A stretch of DNA of 64,000 bases, taken from positions 3,817,289 to 3,881,288 of the forward strand of contig BCHX01000003.1 in NCBI GenBank assembly GCA_001599755.1, given 5' to 3'. This DNA is from Gliomastix tumulicola. Taxonomy: Eukaryota > Ascomycota > Sordariomycetes > Hypocreales > Bionectriaceae. The number at the start of each line of letters is the position of its first letter. The stretch's first letter is position 1. Shown here piece after piece: positions 55,793 to 64,000 of this stretch. The notes under the pieces are model-generated. The model was not told the origin of the DNA. It was given only the letters and a program-made list of their open reading frames with translations, and did no database searches. The translations under genes and the position numbers were made by a program.

Positions 55793-56627
55793 GCTGCATA
55801 TTATTATTGCCATACCCGACATGTCATGCTTAAGGAGGAAGCTGGGATTGGCGCTCTCATACTCATACTCATACTCAGCAGAGCACGCCGGAACGGATTT
55901 GAGAAGGACGCATAATACACGACAGAGCGTATGCGGAGCCTGGAGTTGGATTCACACCCCTTGCTGTTTGTTTTTCCCCATCATCATTACGACCATTATC
56001 TTCACTTGTTTCATTTCTACTTCTTAATGTTGTTTTATCTCTTGCGTTCAGGCCTTGAAAAAGATACCCAGGCATTGATCAATTTCTTTACTACTCTAGT
56101 TCTTAGCACTCACTACATGACTATTTGGGATTTGAGAGGGTGGCGATATTCAAAAGAAGGTAGAAGAAATGAGAATCACTTACGCGGGCTGGTGTTACCA
56201 CGTCCTTTGCTCGTTATCCTACCTACTGTACTGCTCCTGATGAAATTGACCTGAGTCAATATTTTGCTTCACGACTTAGGTCAAGACCAACCACCCACTG
56301 CATTACTCACCGTGTTCAGGGCAAGTTCACAATGGCATGGGGATACTTCAGATACTTGATTGGTTCTTATTGAGGGAATCATCGTCTAATCATCAAGGTC
56401 AAAACTATAGACAAAGGGAGGGCTTGGTTCATGAAGAGAAAACATGGTCTGTCTTCTATCTTCAGCCCCCGAGGTGAGGAAAAATAAACACGAAGAGGAC
56501 CTGCTGCATCAGCACAGCAGCAGGCGCGAGCACCCGTTCATCTCCTAGTCGCAGCAGCAGCAGCAAAAACCTCCCTGCTCATCCGGAGGGGACGGGACGA
56601 GGGCGAAGGAAAAAGAGAAGGAGACCC
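55793..56627. other. 3' flanks of convergent genes
   Basis: AT-richer. CTCATA repeats near 55856-55875. No gene is seen. Confidence 0.5.
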
Positions 56628-57383
56628 TCAGCAGGAGCCGAGGAGCTCCTCGAGAGCGGCCTGCTCGGCCGAGGTGACGGTGAGGTCGTAGGTGGACTTG
56701 ACCTGGATCCAGGCGGCGGCGTAGTCGCAGTGGATGCCGGACAGGGGCGGCGTCCACTCGTCGGGGGACTTGTCGCTCTTGGCCGAGTTGGTGGTGCCGG
56801 TGACGGCCCAGAGCTGGGGGCCCGAGATGTCGTTGGCGAAGGCCTCGCGCTGGGAGGTGGACCACTCGGAGGCGCCGGACTGGGGAAGGTAAGGTTAGCA
56901 TGGGGAGGAGTTTCGAGACGCGGCGACGGGAGCAGGAGGAGGAGGAGGAGGAGGAGGAGGAGGAGGAAACTCACGATCCAGGCGTTCTTCAGGGGCACCA
57001 TGTGGTCGATGGAGACGGCGCTGGGAGGAGCGCTGTGCGTCTCGCCGTCGTAGGGGCAGGTCCAGGTGCCCGAGGTCGGGTAGCAGTCGCTGCCGACCTC
57101 GACGTTGTCGCCGTCGCGGCGGAGGACGTACTCACTGGGGATTGTCAGCATGCTTATAAGAACACGGATCGGAGATCAGGGCATACCGGGCGTTGCACGC
57201 AGTCTCGCCGGGGACCGAGGACCAGTGGGGGAAGAGGTCGCGGTCGTAGGAGCCGTCGTCGTTGTAGGCGGCAACGGTGAGGCCGGCGAGGAGGGAGCGG
57301 GCCGTCGACTCGGACGGGATGCCGGGAGGGAGAGCCACGACCAGCGTGGCCGCGGAGAGGACGGTAGCAGCGAGGACGTGCAT
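56628..57383 (-). CDS. Secreted HNH-family nuclease (3 exons)
   Basis: Exons on the minus strand are 57383-57187, 57134-56975 and 56879-56628, giving 202 residues. A signal peptide (MHVLAATVLSAATLVVA) leads into a mature protein matching secreted HNH nucleases of bacteria and fungi. SIDHMVPLKNAWISGA holds the catalytic DH (109-110), and TTNSAKSDKSPDEWTPP holds the Asn and basic residues of the HNH core. Cysteines 63, 83, 92 and 170 could make disulfides. It is expected to cut DNA or RNA outside the cell, for nutrition or defence. Introns are 52 nt (GTATGC...CCCCAG) and 95 nt (GTGAGT...CCCCAG). The second contains a CTC microsatellite. Confidence 0.9.
56935..56967. repeat. GAG/GGA microsatellite in intron 2 of the nuclease gene
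   Basis: About eleven GGA units on the plus strand, CTC on the coding strand, just after the GTGAGT donor. Confidence 0.85.
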
Positions 57384-57511
57384 TGTGAAAGAAGTAGGAG
57401 AGAGTCGACGGCGAGAGAGAGAGAGAGAGAAAGAGGTGCTGATGGAGGTGAAGGAGATGTGCTGCTGCGTGAACGACGAGAAGACATGAACAGGCTCGAA
57501 GGGAGGGTCGC

Positions 57512-57518
57512 ATTTATA
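57512..57518 (-). promoter_or_regulatory. TATA box of the secreted nuclease gene
   Basis: Minus-strand TATAAAT about 130 bases upstream of the ATG, followed by a C/T run (CTCTCTCTCTC) in the leader. Confidence 0.6.
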
Positions 57519-57895
57519 CCAGCCCCAGGGAAGGGACGGCCGGAGCCGTAGTCGGAGTCCTTCCAGCCCATCTCCTCTCCTCCTCTCGTTTCAAAGTCGT
57601 CTATCGTGGATGGACTGACTGACTGACTGGTTCACCTCCCCTCGCCAGCCCAGATCTCTCATCCATGATGATCGGCAGATTTTAGCTGCAGTAGCACCTG
57701 ACCCATCCTCGGCCAGAGCTTCACTTCCCCTTCTCGAACAGGACGGGGCGCCGATCAGTGACAAGCGGAGATTCGGGCGTCCTTCCAACCTACCCCTTTT
57801 GATGCAACAATGCGATTTTCCACACTGGATGGGTGACCTTTTGGAAGAGGCTTGCTTGACGCGCAGATTCCGCTGGCGCCAGGCGTCCGCACACG

Positions 57896-57920
57896 CACAC
57901 ACACACACACACACACACAC
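57896..57920. repeat. CA dinucleotide microsatellite
   Basis: About twelve CA units. Confidence 0.9.
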
Positions 57921-58363
57921 GTATTCGGATGTTTGTGCCTGGTTGGCTGGAACGGGATGAAGATCGGCGGAGGGGGGGGGAAGGGCGGAGCGAATAGAGA
58001 TGCTGAAACGGAGCACGGTGAAAGCGAGGCGAAACGCCGTCTTTCCCATGTTTCCAGCAATGCTCTTTTTTTCCCTCTTTTCCTGTCCCCCTCTCCATAT
58101 TGTTGTTTATGGATGTGACTCGTGCGAGTCATGGTCGTAATGCATCTCATTTCGCGATGCGGCATCCAAGACAAGCTTTTGGGAGGGAGCCGGCCAAGAC
58201 TGTCAGACTGCGGGACAAGCACAGCCAGAGATGGTGCTATGTCTCGCCATGGAACCACCTGCTGCATGAGGAGGGGACCTTGGCGGCGGCAGCTGAGATA
58301 ACGCGCAAGCAAGCACATGTCTCTCTCTCGTGCTCCCCTTCCTCCCTCCCACCAAGCCATCAG

Positions 58364-58388
58364 GTGTGTGTGTGTGTGTGTGTGTGTG
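58364..58388. repeat. GT dinucleotide microsatellite
   Basis: About twelve GT units, complementary in sequence to the CA repeat 470 bases upstream. Confidence 0.9.
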
Positions 58389-61300
58389 CTCCTTGGCGAG
58401 AGGGCCACTTTCTCTAGTGAGATGGGCCTCTTCCCAGGACGAGGCACTAGAACCTGCCTATTCCGGCAAGTCGCCAGCACCTTTGGATGGGACACATGCG
58501 GTCCGTCGTCATCTTTGTGTGTCTCCAGCGGTGAAACATTGATTATAACTACTCGTATGTGCGTGTTTTGGCTGGGACCGGCCGGGGCTTGGGAGAAGAG
58601 CTTTGCGATTATTGGATCGGCACTCAGGAGATGCTTTCTCGGGAAGTTCGATCGGGTCTTTGCAGCGTCGTTGCTTATTATTGCTTCTGCGTCTTCTTCT
58701 TTTTTGCCGACGTCCCGTTCCTGTTCGATTAGGGGGAGTGGCTTTTCTCCTGGATCGGCGCCGTATGCATGTAAGATCTCCACGCAGGGCGGGCGGAATA
58801 AGCGCGAGGGGAGAGAGACTAGCTAGATGTGTTTCTGTTTTCGTCAGCGCGTGCGTGAAGCTGAGGTCTTGGTGCCGTCGTTGGGAGGGGGGGAGCCAGT
58901 CAGATCTGCTGGATGCTGCGCGTGTGTTGGGGATCACTTGTAGATCGTGAAGCTTGGGTGATGCCCGTCTTGAAGCACGAACCATGCGCTAGCAGAGGCC
59001 ATGGGTCGTTCTTCGCATCGTCGGCTTATTTCGCGGCCGATGGCGGAGCCTCTGGGAGGAGGTCGAATGATGAGGGATGGATCTTATGAGGGTCAGCTCT
59101 GTCCAGCTGACCCCGTGTCTTCCCTGACCTCAAGGAGCAACTCCAACGATGTGGGAGGGCTACTGCTGAAGATGGATTTGAAGAAGATGAGGCAGCAGTT
59201 AAAGTCTAGATTAGATTAAAAGAGCCATTGGAAGGTCTCAGGGCCGTGAATTAACTTGCATCAGTGGGGATCTAAGCTCTTGAGGAGGCTGAAGAGCATG
59301 ATAGGAATAGCCGTACCTCACGCTCCATGCAACTTGAGCACATCGTTTTTTACGAGTAACTACTCATGGTAAGTCTCCATGGCAAGCTCTCGATCGCATC
59401 TCTGAATTCTTCGAAGATGCTGATTTCTCGTCCTGTTTTTCTTTTCGATGGTCGGTCTGAAAAGGTGTTTTGTTGGTATCGCCTGTAGAGAGAAAGAAGG
59501 CCGTGACTTTTGGATCAAGAGGAAACATGAGTCTCAAGAAATCTCGTACAGTGATGAACCGGACTTCTGGAAACTCTCTGAAGACGCCGCTTCGGATTGT
59601 CCTTGGTATTCTTCCCTCGCCTCCCACATTTGGTCTTTTCTTTCGTTTTCTTGTGTTGCCTTGGGCGGTAAGCACACCCTTTCTTGAGACTTAATGGCAC
59701 AACGTCAGATCGATCGAGGGGAGTCGAGAGGCTGTAGTCTAAAGCACGTCGAGTGTGGATGGAGATGCCCTTTTCTCAGATATGTTGTGCTCGCTCGGGG
59801 TCAATGAAATGTTCATGAGGGGCTTTCGTTTGTTGAAGCTTTTCTCGAAGTCTTGCCACCTGGCCCAAGTTAGCACACGTTTTCTTCCAAGTTTAGAAGA
59901 ATTTGATTTGAGCTCGACAGAGATATCTGTTTCGCGAACACGCATGTGGCCAGCCCCATTGAGGCCAGGACCGAATGCAAAAGTTGTAAACAAAGGCGTC
60001 TCTCCTCCTCGGGCGGAGCAAATGGAAACCAGCCTTAGCAAGGAAGGCCTCCGTATTCTTTCTTTCAACACGGGAGAGTCACCTCTGGTCTTTGGCTGGA
60101 ATTCGGCCTCCCGGCCTCTGGGAGGCGCCCAGGTCGAGCGCAAGCTGCTGATTCGATCCTGCCAATCTAGATCAAGGCAACACAGTGAATGTTCTACACT
60201 CGTTAGAGAAGCCGCACGTGGAACTCCTTGCCAAGAAATCAGCGCGGAGAAGGTGAGTTGGAGGGAGAGAGCTAGAATCCATCAGAACACGCCTCGGCCC
60301 CGATTTCACGCGTTCAGTGGCACGCTTAACGCGACTTCTCGCCACCCAGCGGTAGCAACCAGCAAAATTCAGCAGTGATTGAAGCTTTGGCGGTAGTGAA
60401 GCCCCCTCGTGATCGGTCGGGAAGTCGTTTCTTTCGGAGGTTTGATGCTGAGAGGCTAGCAGCTTTCGAACCAGAGGTTCTTGCAGCTGTGTTTGAATCG
60501 TTAGGTTTTCTTTTCCCGAGTCGCTTCAGAAGTGATGGGCAACTCAGCTCAGTAGAACACGGGCAGAACGAATCGATGGCTTCCAAGAGTTATCTGTGCG
60601 CGTGCTCTGGACGAGATGTAGTGTTGATGTTTCCTCTAGGAGCCGCGCCCGAGATCAGGACGTACCGGTAGTCAGTAGACAAGGCAGAAAATAGCGAAAG
60701 AACTGCAGCACCGGCAGTGCTTAGAAACAGCTGCGGCCTTTCTTCCTGAGGAGGTTCTCACGACGCGCTTTGTTGGAGGCATTTCCCTTTGCTCCTGTTG
60801 GAACGCTTGCAATCGATGAGCAGGTCAGTCTGGCGCGTCAAGAGTAAGAAGAGTCGACGATCCCTAAGCCTTGGGGATTAAGGTGTGTTGAGAGAAGATT
60901 TCACAACGATCTTTGTTTTGTTTTTGGAAGAAAATTGCGCTGTGGAAGAAAGTTGCCAGAGACGATGCTGCGGGCAGATAAAGCAGAGGAGAGTAAAGGG
61001 CCACAGCACCGTGCGAGTTCAAAATCAGAGATACCTGGTAAATCATGTGATCTCCAATACTCTCCCCGTGCCGCATCTTCTTGATCCTAGCGATACCTTC
61101 GCATCGGGATACTGCAACATGAAAGGTGGAGGGCAAGACTTGCGAGGCGAATGAAGCAATCGCCAAACATACTGAATTTCGCTGGCAATGGCACGAGGTG
61201 TTGCTTTTCTAGTTACATTATGATTATCAACAGCATTAAGGTCGGTGTATGAAAAGATCTATGAACCATGTCCCAATGTCCACGTTCCTCCTCTATCATT

Positions 61301-61425
61301 CCCAACGTCTATCCCGTTGAATCATCCATCTATCACCAAAGTCCCAAACACCATTTTTGCTTTCTCTCATCCCGATCCTTTTCTGCGCCAAATTTTTGAT
61401 GTGGTGCCGCGAAGCGAGCGAAGCT

Positions 61426-61491
61426 CAAAGCAGCGAAGAGCGATGATCAAAGCCGAAAAGAGCGATGTCCAAAGCCGCAAAGAGCGAGGTT
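61426..61491. repeat. 22-bp tandem repeat, three copies
   Basis: Units at 61426-61447, 61448-61469 and 61470-61491, each CAAAGC(C/A)G(c/a)AAGAGCGA-type, differing at a few bases. They lie just downstream of the stop of the ankyrin-type gene. Confidence 0.85.
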
Positions 61492-61503
61492 CAAACCCCC
61501 AGT

Positions 61504-63609
61504 CTAGTCCAAGTCCATCTCTTCGCCCTGGGTGGTCTGGTGCTCGCCACGAGCACGCGCGTTCTGGATGCCGCCGGCACTGTGGAGAGCATTGTTCTCG
61601 TAGCCAAGAATGAGGTCCTGGAGCTGATACCAGTTGTTCCTCGATCTGCCAATGTAGCCGAGGAGCTCGCTAGCAGTGTCGCCTCGGGAGTCTTCGATGA
61701 GAGGATTGATAGCCTGACGGTGGGCAGTCGGGCTGAGGAGAACCACGGCGTGCTCTTTGGCCTGCTTCAGGGTGTAGGTGTTGCAGCGAGCAAATGTCTC
61801 GACGAGCAAGTGGAGGAAGCTGCCGTTCGTGTTGGGACACGTGGGGTCGAAGTCGAGTGAGAGGACTTCTTTGAGGAACACCGGCTTTCCGTCGATGCCA
61901 AAGGCGGCGGTGATGATCTTCTCAGTCGAGAGAAGGGAAGGGCGAGGCCAGAATGCCACAAGTTCCTCGACGGCGCCGCGGTTCTTAGTCTCGATGGCGC
62001 GCTCCCAGGCGTTGTCGATGGCTGGCTGCATGTCCGGGAGTAGAAAGGCGGCGTGGTAGTCACGCATGGGGAAGCACTCGCGACGCTTGGTATCTTTGAG
62101 CCAGTCGAAGAAGATGACGGGGAGATCGTCGTGGCAAGGCCCGGCGCCAACGTTAACGAGCTTGCGAGCGAGTTCTTGGTGGGCAGAGCTGATCTTGTTG
62201 GAGCTGAATAGGAAAGGCTTCACTAAGCTGGCCTGAGCCTCCGAGTCCACAAGGTTCATGTGTGGAAACATGTCAAGGATCTCCAAGCATAACTCGGCCA
62301 GGTCGCTTGCGACATTGCCCCTATCTTGGGCTGTCTCCATGAGACAGCCGAAGTTCTGGAGGAATGAGAAAGATCGTGGACCGTGGAATAGGCCCACCGC
62401 CTCATCGGCATTCAGGTACACCATAACAAGCTCTCGGAGCTTGATGATGCTCAGCTCAACGTAGTTCTTCAATCCGGCAGCCCAAAACCGGATCAGTGTG
62501 TTGACCTGGGTCATTAAGTCTATCCCTGGCGGATAGGCCTCCGCCCTCTCCTTCCGGTGGTCGACCAGGAACCGAAGGATCTTCGGTGCCTGGTTGAGAA
62601 ACCGGGGAGAGGAATGGTGGCTTGCTTCCTCCAGAAGCAGAGACTCAATTAGCTGTCCCTCGCCGTTCGTCATATTGTGGCTGGTCCCGCGTTTGAATAG
62701 GGCCTGGACTGCCTCTAAGTTCCCAGCACGGGCAGCAACATGGGCCGGGGTGCCAACGAAAGCGAGGGGGCTCTCTCCCAGCTGACCGGGATAGTTCCGA
62801 ATAAGTTCTTTCCCGATGTGCATTGTGTCGTTCTATGACGCCAAGTGCAGCGCGTTGAGATAGCGAGGCATCATTGAGCCCCCGTAGATGCGCAGCAGGT
62901 TCGGTCCAGACCCGAATCGCATGAGGAGATTCGAAGTTTTGCGGTCCCGCGACGCGAACGGCAAGGCCAAGGGGAGCATTGGGACATCCTCGACAAAGCG
63001 GCGACAGGTGGCTTCGTCAGTGAAGTCCTGCTTGACGACGTCCATGAACGCGTCGACGGCTCTCTCTTCGTAGTTGCTGGGCGTGAACTCGATGAAATCG
63101 CGAATCCTCACGGCAGTCTTGTATGGCCTGGCGCCATTGGCCAGAAGGAACTGCGTTGCGCTGATGAGCCTGGGTTGGGCTGCTGCGATGTGCAGCGCAC
63201 CGGCGAACCCGTCAGGAGTCGAGGGGAACCACTTCGCTGACGAGATCTTGAGGTCGATTGATGCCCCGGCGTCGACAGCTCGAGTCAAGAGCTTGATGAC
63301 TCGATCCTCGGGGGACAACTGTCCTCTGCGTCGGGGGGAGCTGCAGTATAGTTTGTAGCCCTTGCTCACCGCCCAAATAAGGACGGATCCCCCGGTTGAC
63401 TCGACATGGGCTTTCATCGTTTCTTGAGCGAGGTCTCCATGGAGAGTACTGCTGGTCTGCGACAACGCGTTGATGTCTCGAGCATCTAGGTTTCTGCAAA
63501 TTGCAAACTTCATTTCCGCAGGGAGAGCCTCGATCGGTGACTAATATCATTAGTTTCTAGATCAAAATTGCCAAAAAGAAGCGGAGGAACGTACCAGGGT
63601 GTTTTCCAT
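61504..63609 (-). pseudogene. F-box/ankyrin-type gene interrupted by an in-frame TAG (2 exons)
   Basis: Exon 1 is 63609-63595 (MENTL) and exon 2 runs from 63540 to 61504; the 54-nt intron is GTACGT...ATTAG. Exon 2 opens with SPIEALPAEMKFAICRNLDARDINALSQ, an F-box-like start. Ankyrin-like phrases follow: GALHIAAAQPRLISATQFLLANGA, NALHLAS, then TPAHVAARAGNLEAVQALFKRG. One TAG at 62833-62835 (codon about 241 of 684) breaks the frame, yet the same frame stays open and protein-like for 439 more codons. Without the stop it would be about 683 residues, and F-box plus ankyrin proteins are usually ubiquitin-ligase adaptors. The break could be a real pseudogene, strain polymorphism or base error. TATA-like TATATA at 63694-63699 is 85 bases upstream. 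Confidence 0.75.
62833..62835 (-). other. In-frame TAG stop within the ankyrin-type gene
   Basis: On the coding strand the context is TTG GCG TCA TAG AAC GAC ACA ATG. No GT-AG intron can be fitted around it. A C-to-T change in a CpA context (CAG to TAG) would explain it. Confidence 0.8.
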
Positions 63610-64000
63610 CTTGATCACGCTTGCTTTGAATCCTCAAATAGAGGGACAAGTTGGGAAAGGGCAGGAGAGATTGTGCAATGTACAACGACAGTGTATATAC
63701 GAGCCGATGAGGATGAGTCTAGAAGCTCGGATGAGGGTCGAGAAGATTGAAGAGTGGACGAGGATGAGGATCGAGAAGATCGAAGAGTGAAACGAGGATG
63801 GAAGAGTGACAGGATAGAAGAGGCTCGGTGGAAAATCTTTCTGTGCTTCGAAGACTGAAAATTTCGTGCGTTGAAGGTGAAGATTTTCGAGGACAACACC
63901 GTGGTAAGTGAGATGAAGGTGAGAAGCGGGGTAAGAAAGTGTGCGGTTGATGATTTTTTTTTTCTTTGTGCGTGTGGGTGATTGATTAGGGCAAAAATCG
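63610..64000. other. Upstream region of the ankyrin-type gene
   Basis: Purine-rich on the plus strand with imperfect GAGAAGATTGAAGAG-like repeats around 63738-63790. No gene is seen before the window edge. Confidence 0.5.
63694..63699 (-). promoter_or_regulatory. TATA-like element of the ankyrin-type gene
   Basis: TATATA about 85 bases upstream of the ATG at 63609. Confidence 0.45.

Larger units (their letters stand above)
57384..61503. other. 4 kb gene-poor, microsatellite-rich region
   Basis: No gene is recognised. It includes a CA repeat (57896-57920), a GT repeat (58364-58388) and a 22-bp tandem repeat at the right edge. Base composition from about 58900 appears AT-richer than the coding areas. 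Frames of 60-207 codons exist on both strands (for example 59755-60378 plus) but lack motifs and consistent codon bias. Decayed genes or transposon remnants are possible. Confidence 0.45.

Noticed and set aside
59755..60378. 207-codon plus-strand frame in the gene-poor region
   Set aside because: No recognisable domain, both strands open, no splice or promoter context; kept only as a possible remnant.
1..64000. tRNA, rRNA, CRISPR or intact transposon
   Set aside because: I saw no conserved tRNA arms, rRNA segments, regular spacer arrays, terminal repeats or transposase motifs by eye; a covariance-model or profile search would be needed to exclude weak cases.

Overview
The window looks like nuclear DNA of a filamentous ascomycete (Pezizomycotina, most likely a Sordariomycete). 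The reasons are short GT-AG introns (about 52-112 nt) with CTRAC-type branch points just before the acceptor, C-ending codon preference, CACCATGG-like starts, C/T-rich leaders, generous intergenic spaces, and fungal families such as a HET-domain protein, Nop9, a YEL1/Mug79-type Sec7-PH exchange factor and a DNC-motif secreted protein. I recognised no tRNA, rRNA, CRISPR array or intact transposon. No species can be named from sequence alone.

Layout. 0-8 kb: a conserved-looking acidic nuclear-type protein (2586-3748, +), a doubtful small ORF, and a proline/alanine-rich minus-strand gene that reads through only if two 57-nt introns are removed. 8-13 kb: Nop9 and a group II PLP decarboxylase, both minus, the latter with an apparent GC-AG intron. 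13-16.6 kb: non-coding. 16.6-25 kb: an unusual Ras-like GTPase, an AMMECR1 protein, a 65-residue secreted peptide precursor and a four-TM protein, with a 44-bp poly-C run between the last two. 26-33 kb: a large HET protein, an HNH-zinc protein divergent from a type II haloacid dehalogenase, an unknown 238-residue protein and a SNIP1/Pml1-like FHA protein. 35.7-39 kb: an NLR-type alpha/beta hydrolase standing without an NLR body, and an aldo-keto reductase. 42.7-49.3 kb: a secreted Cys-rich protein, a membrane-anchored hydrolase-like protein and a 795-residue kinase-like protein with internal tandem repeats. 51.4-57.4 kb: the Sec7-PH protein and a secreted HNH nuclease. 57.4-61.5 kb: a gene-poor, microsatellite-rich stretch. 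61.5-63.6 kb: an F-box/ankyrin-type gene broken by one in-frame TAG.

The window is a patchwork. Housekeeping genes (Nop9, FHA splicing factor, Sec7 GEF, AMMECR1) alternate with accessory ones: HET, NLR-like hydrolase, repeat-bearing kinase-like, broken ankyrin, secreted nuclease and small secreted proteins. Several accessory genes belong to families used in fungal self/non-self recognition or host/microbe interaction. No operon-like or biosynthetic cluster is visible, and no clear previously undescribed multi-gene system could be proven. The best leads are the repeat-bearing kinase-like protein, the orphan NLR-type hydrolase, the broken ankyrin gene and the KR-containing peptide precursor.
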